64,000 nt of DNA from Pseudomonas helvetica (GCF_039908645.1 NZ_CP150917.1:4847501-4911500); one strand, 5' to 3'; numbered from the stretch's first letter, positions 26,495 to 36,488 are shown. Made by a program: numbers and translations. The notes: generated by a model not told the origin, from the sequence alone.

Positions 26495-29059
26495 ATGTCC
26501 TCTCGCCTTACCCGCCGGTCCTCTTCACCTTCCTGCGTGCTGCCCCTGCTGACTGCCGCCATTCTGTTGGCCGGCACGGCACAGGTCTCGGCCGCCACCG
26601 TCGAACAACCGAGCCGCAACATGGGCGACTACTCGTTCGCGATTGCCCAGCAGCCATTGGTGTCGGCACTCAATGCCTTTACCGCCGTAACCGGTTGGCA
26701 GGTCGGCTTGCCGGCCGAACTGGCCGAAGGCGTTGCCTCGCCGGGCGTACACGGCTCGCTGCCCCCGGATAAGGCCCTCGATCGCCTGTTGGTGGGGACC
26801 AACCTCCGCTATCGCAAGTTGGGCAATCACAACATCGTGCTGGAAAAACGCAGTGTCGACGGCACCCTCGCCCTGCAACAAATGACCATCAGCGCCACCC
26901 GTCAGGAGCAGAGCGTCGACAGCGTACCGAGCACCGTCACCGTGCACACGCGCGAAGAGTTGGACCACGACAACGTCAACACCATCAAGGAACTGGTGCG
27001 TTACGAACCGGGTGTTTCGGTCGGCGGTACCGGCACCCGTGGCGGCATCAGCGGCTACAACATTCGCGGTATCGACGGTGACCGGATCCTGACCCAGGTC
27101 GATGGCGTCGAAGTGCCCAACGGTTTCTTCAACGGTCCGTACGCCAAGACCCAGCGCAACTACGTCGACCCGGAAATCATCAAACGCGTGGAAATCCTCC
27201 GCGGCCCGGCGTCGGTGCTCTATGGCAGCAACGCCATTGGCGGCGCGGTCAGCTACTTCACCCTCGACCCGGACGACATCATCAAGCCCGGCAAAGACGC
27301 CGGCGCCCGCCTGAAAACCGGCTACAACTCTGCCGATGACAGTTGGCTGAAATCCGCAACCGTCGCCGGGCGCGCCGAACAGTTCGATGGCCTGCTGCAC
27401 TTCAGCCGGCGCGACGGCCATGAAACCGAATCCTTCGGCAGCAACAACGGCACGGGGCTCAATCGCACCGCCGCCAACCCGGAAGACGTGCGCACCACCA
27501 ACGTGCTGGCCAAAGCCGGCTGGAACTACGCCGATGATGCGCGCCTGGGCCTGACCTATGAGAAGTACAAGGACGACCGCGACACCGACCAGCAAAGCGC
27601 CGTCGGCGGTCCTTTTGACAAAGGCAAGCCAGTGGGCATGTACCGCTCGCGCACCGGCAACGACACCATCACCCGCGAACGTTTCGGCCTGGAAAACAGC
27701 TTCGCCCTCGATGCCTTGCTGGTCGATCACCTCAAGTGGAGCCTGAACTACCAGATTGCCAAGACCGATCAGAGCACCCTGGAAAACTACTTCCCGTTCA
27801 GCCGCAACGTGATGCGCAGCCGCGAAACCCTCTACGAAGAAAAGCAGTGGGTATTCGACGCCCAACTCGATAAGGCCTTCAGCCTCGGTGAAACCGACCA
27901 TTTGCTGACGTACGGCACCACCATCAAGCAAGAGAAAGTCACCGGCTCGCGCAGCGGCAGCGGAACCTGCCTGGCCGTTGGCCGTGGTTGCACAGCGATC
28001 GGCGCGATCAGTCCTAGCGATGTGCTAAAGAAGTCCAGCGACTTCCCGGACCCGACCATCAACACCTACAGCCTGTTCGCCCAGGATCAGATCCGCTGGA
28101 ACAAATGGACCTTCCTGCCGGGCCTGCGCTACGACTACACCCAGCTCAAGCCGCATATCACCCAGGAATTCCTCAACACCGTGGCCGCCGACGGCAAAGG
28201 CTCAGTTAGCGACGAGAACAAAACCTGGCATCGCGTATCGCCCAAGTTCGGCCTGACCTACGCCCTGACCGACAACTACACTTGGTACGGTCAGTACGCC
28301 GAAGGTTTCCGCACCCCGACCGCCAAGGCGCTGTATGGCCGTTTCGAAAACACCACCACCGGCTACCGCGTGGAGCCGAACCCGAATCTGGGGCCGGAAA
28401 AAAGCCAGAGCTACGAGACCGGCCTGCGTGGCAACTTCGAGTCCGGTCACTTCGATGTGGCGGTGTTCTATAACAAGTACCGCGACTTCATCAACGAAGA
28501 CGCCGTCACCCCGGGCTACAACGAGCTGACGTTCCAGAGCAACAACATCAAGCACGCGACCATCAAGGGCATTGAGCTCAAAGGCCGTCTGAACCTCGAC
28601 ACCTTCGGCGCACCGCAAGGCCTCTACACCCGGGGTTCGGTGGCTTATGCCCACGGTCGCAACAACGACACCGGCGAGCCGCTCAACGCAGTCAACCCGC
28701 TGACCGGCGTGTTCGGCCTGGGTTACGACCAGGACAACTACGGTGCCTTGCTCAGCTGGACCCTGGTGCAGAAGAAGAACCTCGTCGACAGCAGCAGCTT
28801 CAAGTCGCCGGATGGCGTCAGCAGCCAGTTCAAGACGCCGGGCTATGGCGTGGTCGACCTGAGCGGTTTCTACAAAGTGACCGACGACGTCACCGTCAGC
28901 GCTGGCGTGTACAACCTGGCCGACAAGAAATACTGGCAGTGGGACAACGTGCGCGGTTACGACAGCGTCGGTGAAGCCGCCGTGATCAGCCCGGCCAACC
29001 TTGATCGCCTGACCGAGCCGGGCCGCAACTTCGCGATCAACCTGATCTGGGACATCTGA
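26495..29059 (+). CDS. TonB-dependent heme/hemoglobin receptor with STN signalling domain
   Basis: An 854-residue outer-membrane receptor. Signal peptide (about residues 1-36, ending QVSA). An STN domain (about 45-120: ALNAFTAVTGWQVG, DKALDRLLVGTNLRYRKLG) shows it takes part in cell-surface signalling with the upstream sigma/anti-sigma pair. The plug starts with QQMTISATRQEQSVDSVPST (TonB box region), with RGPASVLYGSNAIGG. The barrel contains FRTPTAKALYGRF and the NPNLGPEKS motif of the heme/hemoglobin receptor family, and ends in ...NLIWDI. ATG at 26495 rather than a GTG at 26474. A heme oxygenase gene follows, so heme is the likely ligand. Confidence 0.9.
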   Translation: MSSRLTRRSSSPSCVLPLLTAAILLAGTAQVSAATVEQPSRNMGDYSFAIAQQPLVSALNAFTAVTGWQVGLPAELAEGVASPGVHGSLPPDKALDRLLVGTNLRYRKLGNHNIVLEKRSVDGTLALQQMTISATRQEQSVDSVPSTVTVHTREELDHDNVNTIKELVRYEPGVSVGGTGTRGGISGYNIRGIDGDRILTQVDGVEVPNGFFNGPYAKTQRNYVDPEIIKRVEILRGPASVLYGSNAIGGAVSYFTLDPDDIIKPGKDAGARLKTGYNSADDSWLKSATVAGRAEQFDGLLHFSRRDGHETESFGSNNGTGLNRTAANPEDVRTTNVLAKAGWNYADDARLGLTYEKYKDDRDTDQQSAVGGPFDKGKPVGMYRSRTGNDTITRERFGLENSFALDALLVDHLKWSLNYQIAKTDQSTLENYFPFSRNVMRSRETLYEEKQWVFDAQLDKAFSLGETDHLLTYGTTIKQEKVTGSRSGSGTCLAVGRGCTAIGAISPSDVLKKSSDFPDPTINTYSLFAQDQIRWNKWTFLPGLRYDYTQLKPHITQEFLNTVAADGKGSVSDENKTWHRVSPKFGLTYALTDNYTWYGQYAEGFRTPTAKALYGRFENTTTGYRVEPNPNLGPEKSQSYETGLRGNFESGHFDVAVFYNKYRDFINEDAVTPGYNELTFQSNNIKHATIKGIELKGRLNLDTFGAPQGLYTRGSVAYAHGRNNDTGEPLNAVNPLTGVFGLGYDQDNYGALLSWTLVQKKNLVDSSSFKSPDGVSSQFKTPGYGVVDLSGFYKVTDDVTVSAGVYNLADKKYWQWDNVRGYDSVGEAAVISPANLDRLTEPGRNFAINLIWDI

Positions 29060-29171
29060 CTGATGGAGCCTTGCTGCGCTTTTGGACGAAAGCGCAGTGA
29101 GGATTTTTTACGCTGCCGCGTCGTCTGGTTCGTCCAGTTACAACGCGCCTTTCATTCTCAAGGACCTCTTC

Positions 29172-29780
29172 ATGACCGCTGCCCACACCTCTGAACGCCC
29201 GAGCCTGCGCTCGCAACGCCTGAACCAGATCACTAATGAGCCACACAGCAAGCTCGACGCGCTGGTGAAAGCCCATGCACCGTTCGAATCCCAAGCCAAC
29301 TTCGCCCGCTTCGTGGTTGCCCAGTACCTGTTCCAGTCAGAACTGGTGTCGCTGTACAACGATGCCGAGCTGATCGCCATCGTCCCGGACCTGCCGCAGC
29401 GTTGCCGTGCCGACGCCGCCAAGGCTGACCTGGCTGACCTGGAAACCGACGTCCCGGCCCCGGTGGCCGGTGCCGTGAAAAACCCGGGCAAGGCCGAAGC
29501 CCTGGGCTGGATCTTCGTCTCCGAAGGGTCGAAACTCGGTGCCGCGTTCCTGATCAAGCGTGCCGTTAGCCTGGGTTTGAGCGAAACCTTTGGTGCCCGT
29601 CACCTGGGAGAACCTGCCGGTGGCCGCGCCGAAGGCTGGAAACGCTTCGTCAAAACCCTCGACGGTCTTGAGTTCAGTGCCGAAGAAGAAGCCGCAGTCG
29701 AGAAAGGCGCCATCGACGCCTTCAACCGCTTCACCGTGCTGCTGGAACAGGCTTACGCCACAACCCCTGAATTGGCCTGA
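29172..29780 (+). CDS. hemO: Heme oxygenase (HemO/PigA type)
   Basis: A 202-residue cytosolic enzyme of the bacterial heme oxygenase family. The proximal-His segment is LNQITNEPHSKLDALV, and the distal helix includes GWIFVSEGSKLGAAFLIKRA. It opens imported heme to biliverdin, CO and iron. AAGGA lies eight bases before the ATG. It follows the receptor by 112 bp on the same strand and completes the heme-iron acquisition unit. Confidence 0.92.
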   Translation: MTAAHTSERPSLRSQRLNQITNEPHSKLDALVKAHAPFESQANFARFVVAQYLFQSELVSLYNDAELIAIVPDLPQRCRADAAKADLADLETDVPAPVAGAVKNPGKAEALGWIFVSEGSKLGAAFLIKRAVSLGLSETFGARHLGEPAGGRAEGWKRFVKTLDGLEFSAEEEAAVEKGAIDAFNRFTVLLEQAYATTPELA

Positions 29781-29811
29781 TTCAATCTTCCAGGCTCAAC
29801 TGGCCTTGCTT

Positions 29812-29839
29812 TCTGTAGGAGCGGGGGGGCGCCTACAGA
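29812..29839. repeat. Short REP remnant TCTGTAGGAGC/GCGCCTACAGA
   Basis: An imperfect 11-bp-arm hairpin after hemO; sequence resembles the CTGTAGGAGC class at 43507. Could be a degenerate REP or a transcript end. Confidence 0.5.
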
Positions 29840-29887
29840 TTGTGATCTTTTGTTCTATTATCGGTGCTCTCTTCCGGAGGGCCTTCG

Positions 29888-31234
29888 ATGACTGATTTCC
29901 TGACGTCCATTCAAGCCGCGCTCGGCTTGCCCGCTACTGCGATCACCTTTACCTCCAAAGGCGCCCTGCCCTCGGTGTTTGCCGTGACGGACCTCGCCAG
30001 CGCCAGCATCGCGGCTGCCGGCCAGGCCGCCTGCGAATTGCTCCGGCAACAGACCGGTCGGTTACCGGCCCTTGAAGTCGACCGTCGTCTCGCCTCCTTC
30101 TGGTTTGCCACATCGATCCGCCCGATCGACTGGAACGTGCCACCGCTGTGGGACCCCATCGCGGGTGACTACGCGACCCAGGACGGCTGGATTCGCCTGC
30201 ACACCAATGCCCCCCATCACCGCAGCGCCGCCGAGCAGGTGCTGGGACACTGCTTTGATCGTAGCGCGATGGCCGCCAAGGTCGCTCAATGGAGCAAAAG
30301 AGATCTGGAACACGCGATAGTCGAGGCTGGTGGTTGCGCCGCTGAAATGCGCTCATGGCCACAATGGCAGTCACACCCTCAAGGGTTGGCGGTCAACGCC
30401 GAGCCACTGATTGATTTTTCCGCCGGCAACAGCGAACGCTCGAAAGCCTGGCAAGGTTCGGTCGCACAACCGCTGGCGGGCATCAAGGTGCTGGACCTGA
30501 CCCGCGTCCTCGCCGGGCCCGTTGCCAGCCGCTTCCTTGCGGGACTGGGTGCCGATGTGCTGCGCATTGATCCACCGCAGTGGAACGAACCAGGTGTGAT
30601 TCCGGAAGTCACCCTGGGTAAACGCTGCGCCCGCCTCGACCTGCACAACAGCGTCGATCGCGGGGTATTCGAAAGCCTGCTCAAGGACGCCGACATCCTG
30701 CTCCACGGTTACCGCGCCAATGCCCTCGAACACCTCGGCTACGGCACCGCCGAGCGGCAGGAACTCGCCCCCGGCCTGATCGACGTTTGCCTCAATGCGT
30801 ACGGCTGGAGCGGCCCTTGGCAAAACCGTCGTGGTTTCGACAGCCTGGTGCAAATGAGCAGCGGCATCGCCGAGGCCGGGATGGGGTGGAAGCAGGCGGA
30901 CAAACCGACACCCTTGCCGGTTCAGGCGCTGGACCACGCCACCGGTTACCTGATGGCGGCCAGTGCGATCAAGTTGTTGGCTGAGCGGTTGAGTAGCGGA
31001 CGCAGTGGCTCGGCACGATTGTCTCTGGCGCGCACGGCAAAGTTGCTGGTTGAACAGGGTCCGGGAACGGATGAGGCCTTGCGGCCTGAAGATGACAACG
31101 ATCAGGGAATGGTGATCGAACAGACACCCTGGGGCCCGGCGCATCGGTTGCATGTACCGCTGAAAATAACCGGCACGCCGTTGCAGTGGGCCATTCCGGC
31201 CGGGGAATTGGGGTCACATCGGGCGCAGTGGTGA
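29888..31234 (+). CDS. CaiB/BaiF (class III) CoA-transferase, unusual domain order
   Basis: A 448-residue protein. From about residue 200 it carries the N-terminal Rossmann domain of class III CoA-transferases: LAGIKVLDLTRVLAGP, FLAGLGADVLRIDPPQW, LDLHN, and the catalytic-Asp segment RRGFDSLVQMSSG. Residues 75-160 (TQDGWIRLHTNAPHHRSAAEQVLGHCF...) look like the small middle domain that normally follows the Rossmann domain, so the order seems permuted. Substrate unknown. ATG at 29888 with GGAGGG seven bases upstream. It lies downstream of hemO but no functional link is evident. Confidence 0.8.
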   Translation: MTDFLTSIQAALGLPATAITFTSKGALPSVFAVTDLASASIAAAGQAACELLRQQTGRLPALEVDRRLASFWFATSIRPIDWNVPPLWDPIAGDYATQDGWIRLHTNAPHHRSAAEQVLGHCFDRSAMAAKVAQWSKRDLEHAIVEAGGCAAEMRSWPQWQSHPQGLAVNAEPLIDFSAGNSERSKAWQGSVAQPLAGIKVLDLTRVLAGPVASRFLAGLGADVLRIDPPQWNEPGVIPEVTLGKRCARLDLHNSVDRGVFESLLKDADILLHGYRANALEHLGYGTAERQELAPGLIDVCLNAYGWSGPWQNRRGFDSLVQMSSGIAEAGMGWKQADKPTPLPVQALDHATGYLMAASAIKLLAERLSSGRSGSARLSLARTAKLLVEQGPGTDEALRPEDDNDQGMVIEQTPWGPAHRLHVPLKITGTPLQWAIPAGELGSHRAQW

Positions 31235-31240
31235 GCTCCC

Positions 31241-31275
31241 ATGATTGTTCCCTCACTCTGCGTGGGAACAATCAT
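31241..31275. repeat. REP-like palindrome ATGATTGTTCCC/GGGAACAATCAT
   Basis: Perfect 12-bp arms around an 11-bp loop, between two convergent genes. Same class as 2072-2101 and 17767-17795. Likely acts as a bidirectional 3'-end hairpin. Confidence 0.7.
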
Positions 31276-31285
31276 CCAACCGGTT

Positions 31286-32227
31286 TCAGTCAGCCCGACT
31301 CAACGACGTCCACAGCAGCTGCGCCGCATACGCCCGACACGGTCGCCAAGCCTCGGCACGGGCCAACAACTCGCGCGGCGTCACCGGCCCGCCTTCCAGC
31401 GCCGCCAGCGCGTTGATCAATCCCACATCGCCTGACGGAAACGCATCCATCTCGCGCATCTGTCGCAACGCGATGTACTGCGCCGTCCAGTCGCCAATCC
31501 CCCACAATGCCAGCAATCGCGCAATACCGTCGCCCCGACCCGGTTCAAACAACAAGGGATCGTCAAGCAATGCCTGCGCCACGCCAGACAGCGTCCGCCC
31601 ACGGCTTTTCGGCATTCCCAACGTTGCCAGATCCGCTGTCGCCAGCACCGCCGCTTGAGGAAACACATGAGTCAATCCTGACAGCGGCGCAGACAACGGT
31701 TCGCCATACTGCGCCACCAACTTACCCGCCAGCTTGATCGCGGCGCCGACCGTGATCTGCTGGCCCAGCACTGCACGTATCGCCAGCTCCAGTCCGTCCC
31801 AGGTCCCCGGCACCCGTAAACCAGGACGCTCGGCAATCAACCTTGCCATCAACGGATCAACCGCCAGTTGCTGGTGGATAAGCGGCAAGTCCACGTCCAG
31901 ATCGAACATCCGCCGCAACCGCGTAATGATCTCGGGCACGACTGACGCATCGGGGAAGCACAGCCTCACCTCCAGCGCATTATCAGCCGCTGGCGTAATC
32001 GAAAACGTGCCGTGCACACCGTTCAGGCTGATGCTGCGCGAGTACACACCATCGACCACCGACTCCATCCCGGCAATCGCCCGCGCCGACAAAAAGCCGA
32101 GCATCGCCGGCCAGTCATAAGGCGGCTGATAGTCAAGCAACAACCTCACAGCAACAGCCCGCCGAGTCGAAGCGTTTGCGCCGGTTGCGACATCCTTACC
32201 TCTCATCTCGAGTCGACTGTTTGTCAT
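31286..32227 (-). CDS. DNA-3-methyladenine glycosylase II (AlkA type)
   Basis: About 313 residues. An AlkA N-terminal domain (RLLLDYQPPYDWPAMLGFLSARAIAG...) is followed by a HhH-GPD glycosylase domain: GTWDGLELAIRAVLGQQITV, the helix-hairpin-helix LWGIGDWTAQYIALR and the catalytic Asp in FPSGDVGL. It removes alkylated purines from DNA. Unlike the Ada-AlkA fusions of some Pseudomonas it has no N-terminal methyltransferase/AraC part. Start uncertain: ATG 32227 or 32206; neither has a strong Shine-Dalgarno. Confidence 0.85.
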   Translation of the reverse strand: MTNSRLEMRGKDVATGANASTRRAVAVRLLLDYQPPYDWPAMLGFLSARAIAGMESVVDGVYSRSISLNGVHGTFSITPAADNALEVRLCFPDASVVPEIITRLRRMFDLDVDLPLIHQQLAVDPLMARLIAERPGLRVPGTWDGLELAIRAVLGQQITVGAAIKLAGKLVAQYGEPLSAPLSGLTHVFPQAAVLATADLATLGMPKSRGRTLSGVAQALLDDPLLFEPGRGDGIARLLALWGIGDWTAQYIALRQMREMDAFPSGDVGLINALAALEGGPVTPRELLARAEAWRPCRAYAAQLLWTSLSRAD

Positions 32228-32570
32228 GTTTTGAAACCATAACAAGTGTTCAATTCATTAAATAGGCAACGTGATATGACGCTAATAAAATAACGGCAAA
32301 AAACAATGCTTATTCAGAATGCTCTCATCTATGCCATGAAGGCACTTTGCCGGTTTTGTGGGGCATTCCAGATACATAAATTCTGTACTGAAAACAGATG
32401 TGCAAAATTTGCGCACTCTGGAAAAACAACTAGCTTCAAGGCTCGCAGCGATTAGCAGCCATCCCCGGTTAATTTATAGAAAGCCCTCTGGAACAGGCTT
32501 CTTGTGGCACACACGCTCTATTCAGGAAGTATTCACACATCAGTCATTAACAATGGAATGTGGCCATCAA
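32228..32570. other. Intergenic region between alkA-type gene and arcD
   Basis: AT-richer than its surroundings and without a credible gene. A GTG-initiated 83-codon frame at 32358-32609 has no recognisable similarity and poor start context. The 3' part leads into the arcD promoter. Confidence 0.5.
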
Positions 32571-32584
32571 CTGATCCAGATCAG
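32571..32584 (+). promoter_or_regulatory. ANR/FNR-type box of the arc operon
   Basis: CTGAT-CCAG-ATCAG matches TTGAT-N4-ATCAA with one mismatch per half. It lies 62 bp before the arcD ATG, where an activator site at about -41.5 would be expected. ANR activation of arcDABC under oxygen limitation is established in P. aeruginosa. Confidence 0.75.
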
Positions 32585-32645
32585 CTGTCCTGTCAGCGAG
32601 CGGATTTAGAGTGTGGCTCTCTCTTCTCCGGCAATGGAGTCATGC

Positions 32646-34073
32646 ATGTCTGAATCTTCCGGAAAACTACGACTCGGCGCCTTAGTCGCCCTGGTAGTAG
32701 GTTCCATGATTGGGGGCGGGATATTCTCTTTACCGCAAAACATGGCCGCCAGTGCCGATGTCGGCGCAGTGCTGATTGGTTGGGTCATTACCGCCGTGGG
32801 CATGTTGACCCTGGCGTTCGTCTTCCAGACCCTCGCCAATCGCAAGCCTGACCTCGATGGCGGTGTCTACGCCTACGCCAAGGCCGGTTTCGGCGACTAC
32901 ATGGGTTTCTCGTCCGCCTGGGGTTACTGGATCAGCGCCTGGCTGGGTAACGTGGGGTACTTCGTACTCCTGTTCAGTACCCTCGGCTACTTCTTCCCGC
33001 TATTTGGGGAGGGAAATACGCCTGCGGCGGTGATTGGCGCTTCGCTGCTGCTGTGGGCCGTGCACTTTCTGGTGCTGCGCGGGATCAAGGAAGCGGCGTT
33101 CATCAACCTGGTGACCACCGTCGCCAAAGTCGTGCCACTGGTGCTGTTCGTCTTGATCGCGATCTTCGCCTTCAAACTCGACATCTTTACCGCCGACATC
33201 TGGGGCCTGAAAAACCCTGATCTGGGCAGCGTGATGAACCAGGTGCGCAACATGATGCTGGTCACCGTCTGGGTGTTCATCGGCATCGAAGGCGCGAGCA
33301 TCTTTTCGGCCCGGGCGGAAAAACGTTCGGACGTCGGTAAAGCCACCGTCATTGGCTTCATCACCGTGCTGTTGTTCCTGATGCTGGTGAACGTGCTGTC
33401 ACTGGGCATCATGACTCAGCCGGCGTTGGCCAAACTGCAAAACCCGTCGATGGCTGCCGTACTCGAGCACGTCGTCGGTCACTGGGGCGCGGTGCTGATC
33501 AGTGTCGGCCTGGTCATCTCGTTGCTGGGCGCATTGCTTTCGTGGGTGCTGCTGTGTGCGGAGATCATGTTCGCCGCCGCCAAAGACCACACCATGCCGG
33601 AGTTCCTGCGTAAGGAAAACTCCAAACAGGTACCGGTCAATGCCTTGTGGCTGACCAACGCGATGGTGCAGATTTTCCTGGTCATCACCCTGTTCTCGGC
33701 CAGTACTTACCTGTCGCTGATCTACCTCGCCACTTCGATGATTCTGGTGCCTTACCTGTGGTCGGCGGCCTATGCCCTGCTGCTGGCGGTGCGCGGCGAG
33801 AGCTACGAAAACGCCCTGGCCGAACGCCAGAAAGACCTGGTCATCGGCGCCATCGCGCTGATCTATGCGATCTGGCTGCTGTATGCAGGCGGCATCAAAT
33901 ACCTGCTGCTGTCCGCCCTGCTCTATGCCCCCGGCGCAATCCTGTTCGCCAAGGCCAAGCGCGAGTTGGGCAAAGCGGTTTTCACCAACGTCGAGAAGCT
34001 GATTTTCACCGCGGTAGTCATTGGCGCCCTGGTGGCGGCCTATGGACTCTACGACGGCTTCCTGACCCTGTAG
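32646..34073 (+). CDS. arcD: Arginine/ornithine antiporter
   Basis: A 475-residue APC-superfamily exchanger with about 12 membrane segments. KLRLGALVALVVGSMIGGGIFSLPQNMA is the conserved first helix with the substrate-binding GGGIF. It imports arginine in exchange for ornithine for the deiminase pathway. The ATG at 32646 is chosen because the family begins MSESSGKLRL; longer frames start with a weak GTG. First gene of arcDABC; arcA follows after 42 bp. Confidence 0.94.
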   Translation: MSESSGKLRLGALVALVVGSMIGGGIFSLPQNMAASADVGAVLIGWVITAVGMLTLAFVFQTLANRKPDLDGGVYAYAKAGFGDYMGFSSAWGYWISAWLGNVGYFVLLFSTLGYFFPLFGEGNTPAAVIGASLLLWAVHFLVLRGIKEAAFINLVTTVAKVVPLVLFVLIAIFAFKLDIFTADIWGLKNPDLGSVMNQVRNMMLVTVWVFIGIEGASIFSARAEKRSDVGKATVIGFITVLLFLMLVNVLSLGIMTQPALAKLQNPSMAAVLEHVVGHWGAVLISVGLVISLLGALLSWVLLCAEIMFAAAKDHTMPEFLRKENSKQVPVNALWLTNAMVQIFLVITLFSASTYLSLIYLATSMILVPYLWSAAYALLLAVRGESYENALAERQKDLVIGAIALIYAIWLLYAGGIKYLLLSALLYAPGAILFAKAKRELGKAVFTNVEKLIFTAVVIGALVAAYGLYDGFLTL

Positions 34074-34115
34074 CACCTGAACCATTCGACTGTTTTGTTA
34101 TCTGGAGGATCTGAA

Positions 34116-35372
34116 ATGACCACGGAAAAAGTGAAGTACGGCGTACATTCCGAAGCCGGCAAACTGCGCAAAGTCATGGTGTGCTCCCCCGGTCTGGCTC
34201 ACCAGCGGCTGACCCCGAACAACTGCGACGAACTGCTTTTCGATGATGTGCTGTGGGTGGCCCAGGCCAAGCGTGACCATTTCGACTTCGTCACCAAAAT
34301 GCGCGAGCGCGATATCGACGTGCTGGAAATGCACAACCTGCTGACCGACATCGTCGCCAACCCAGAAGCGCTGGACTGGATTCTGCAACGCAAGATCACC
34401 GCCAACTCGGTGGGTGTCGGCCTGGTCCACGAAGTCGACGCCTGGTTGCGCAGCCTCGAGCCGCGCAAGATCGCCGAATTCCTGATTGGCGGCGTGTCGG
34501 CCGATGACCTGCCCAACAGCTTCGGTGGCAAGACTATCGAAATGTTCCGCGACTTCCTCGGCCACTCCAGCTTCATTCTGCCGCCGCTGCCGAACACCCA
34601 ATTCACCCGCGACACCACCTGCTGGATCTATGGCGGCGTCACGCTGAACCCGATGCACTGGCCGGCGCGCCGTCAGGAAACCCTGCTGGCCAGCGCCATC
34701 TACAAATTCCATCCGGAGTTCACCAACGCCGACTTCCAAGTCTGGTACGGCGACCCGGATCAGGAGCACGGCAACGCCACGCTGGAAGGCGGCGATGTGA
34801 TGCCCATCGGTAACGGCGTGGTGTTGATCGGCATGGGCGAACGCACGTCCCGTCAGGCCATCGGTCAACTGGCGCTGAACCTGTTCAAGCACAAAGCGGT
34901 CGAGCGGGTAATCGTTGCCGGCCTGCCGAAATCCCGCGCGGCGATGCACCTGGACACGGTGTTCAGCTTCTGCGACCGCGACCTGGTGACGATCTTCCCG
35001 GAAGTGGTCAGCCAGATTGTGGCCTTCACCCTGCGCCCTGACGAAAGCAAACCGGGCGGTATCGATATCCGCCGCGAAGAAACCAGCTTCCTCGACACCG
35101 TGGCCGCCGCGCTCAACCTCAAGGCCCTGCGCGTCGTCGAAACCGGCGGCAACAGCTTCGCCGCCGAACGCGAACAGTGGGACGACGGCAACAACGTGGT
35201 GGCCTTGGAACCTGGCGTGGTAATCGGCTACGACCGCAATACCTACACCAACACCTTGCTGCGCAAGGCCGGGGTCGAGGTCATCACCATCAGCGCCAGC
35301 GAACTCGGCCGTGGCCGTGGCGGCGGCCACTGCATGACCTGCCCGATCATCCGCGACCCGATCGACTATTAA
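34116..35372 (+). CDS. arcA: Arginine deiminase
   Basis: A 418-residue enzyme hydrolysing arginine to citrulline and ammonia. The nucleophile is Cys406 in GGGHCMTCP, the same position as in P. aeruginosa Arc[13 protein letters not shown] and [10 protein letters not shown] contain substrate-binding residues. TGGAGG lies 9 bases before the ATG. Provides citrulline to ArcB for anaerobic ATP formation. Confidence 0.96.
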   Translation: MTTEKVKYGVHSEAGKLRKVMVCSPGLAHQRLTPNNCDELLFDDVLWVAQAKRDHFDFVTKMRERDIDVLEMHNLLTDIVANPEALDWILQRKITANSVGVGLVHEVDAWLRSLEPRKIAEFLIGGVSADDLPNSFGGKTIEMFRDFLGHSSFILPPLPNTQFTRDTTCWIYGGVTLNPMHWPARRQETLLASAIYKFHPEFTNADFQVWYGDPDQEHGNATLEGGDVMPIGNGVVLIGMGERTSRQAIGQLALNLFKHKAVERVIVAGLPKSRAAMHLDTVFSFCDRDLVTIFPEVVSQIVAFTLRPDESKPGGIDIRREETSFLDTVAAALNLKALRVVETGGNSFAAEREQWDDGNNVVALEPGVVIGYDRNTYTNTLLRKAGVEVITISASELGRGRGGGHCMTCPIIRDPIDY

Positions 35373-35380
35373 CCTTCAAA

Positions 35381-35413
35381 CCAGGGCCAGCGCTTATAAA
35401 GCGCCGGCCTTGG
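35381..35413 (+). other. arcA-arcB intergenic hairpin
   Basis: CCAGGGCCAGCGC - TTATAAA - GCGCCGGCCTTGG forms a strong imperfect stem with no T-run. It may mark mRNA processing or stabilise the arcA message, as processed arc transcripts are known in P. aeruginosa. Confidence 0.6.
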
Positions 35414-35443
35414 GGATAACCGAAATCCAAGGAGATCCACATC

Positions 35444-36454
35444 ATGGCTTTCAACATGCGTAATCGCAGCCTGCTCTCGCTGATGCACCACACCAATCGC
35501 GAGTTGCACTACCTGCTGGACCTGTCCCGCGACCTGAAACGTGCCAAGTACACCGGCACCGAACAGCCGCACCTCAAAGGCAAGAATATCGCGCTGATCT
35601 TTGAAAAAACCTCGACCCGCACCCGTTGCGCCTTCGAAGTCGCGGCCCATGACCAAGGAGCTCACGTCACCTACATCGACCCGGTGTCGTCGCAGATCGG
35701 CCACAAGGAAAGCATGAAAGACACCGCCCGCGTTCTCGGGCGGATGTTCGATGCCATCGAATATCGCGGCTTCGAACAGGAAATTGTCGAAGAGCTGGCC
35801 ACGTTCGCTGGCGTGCCGGTGTTCAACGGCCTGACCGCCGAGTTCCATCCAACGCAAATGATCGCCGACACCCTGACCATGCGCGAGCACAGCGACAAGC
35901 CGCTGCATGACATCAGCTACGCCTACCTTGGTGATGCGCGCTACAACATGGGCAATTCGCTGCTGATGATCGGCGCCAAACTCGGCATGGACGTACGCAT
36001 CGGCGCACCGAAAGCGCTGTGGCCCCATCAGGACTTCATCGATCAGTGCAAAGCCTTCGCAGAAGAAAGCGGCGCACGCATTACCATCACCGAAGACCCT
36101 GCCGAGGCGGTCAAGGGCGTGGACTTCATTCATACCGACATCTGGGTGTCGATGGGTGAGCCGGTCGAAGCGTGGGACGAGCGCATCGAACAACTGCTGC
36201 CGTACCAGGTCAACGCTAAAATGATGAAAGCCTCGGGCAATCCCCGGGTGAAATTCATGCATTGCCTGCCGGCGTTCCACAACAGCGAAACCAAGGTCGG
36301 CAAGGATATCGCGGCGCGCTACCCGCACCTGGCCAACGGCGTTGAGGTAACTGAAGAAGTATTCGAATCGCCCGCCAACATCGCCTTCGAGCAAGCGGAA
36401 AACCGCATGCACACCATCAAGGCGATCCTGGTCTCGGCGCTGGCGGATATCTAA
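35444..36454 (+). CDS. arcB: Catabolic ornithine carbamoyltransferase
   Basis: A 336-residue transcarbamylase. The carbamoyl-phosphate loop is [13 protein letters not shown] and the ornithine-site motif is MHCLPAFHN. It splits citrulline by phosphorolysis to ornithine and carbamoyl phosphate. AAGGAG precedes the ATG. The genomic place between arcA and arcC shows that it is the catabolic rather than the ArgF enzyme. Confidence 0.96.
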   Translation: MAFNMRNRSLLSLMHHTNRELHYLLDLSRDLKRAKYTGTEQPHLKGKNIALIFEKTSTRTRCAFEVAAHDQGAHVTYIDPVSSQIGHKESMKDTARVLGRMFDAIEYRGFEQEIVEELATFAGVPVFNGLTAEFHPTQMIADTLTMREHSDKPLHDISYAYLGDARYNMGNSLLMIGAKLGMDVRIGAPKALWPHQDFIDQCKAFAEESGARITITEDPAEAVKGVDFIHTDIWVSMGEPVEAWDERIEQLLPYQVNAKMMKASGNPRVKFMHCLPAFHNSETKVGKDIAARYPHLANGVEVTEEVFESPANIAFEQAENRMHTIKAILVSALADI

Positions 36455-36488
36455 CAGGCTGACGCTTCCTTCTTGTGGAAGCAGTTTT

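Noticed and set aside
32358..32609. 83-codon GTG-initiated frame before arcD
   Set aside because: No recognisable similarity, poor start context, and it overlaps the ANR-type promoter region.
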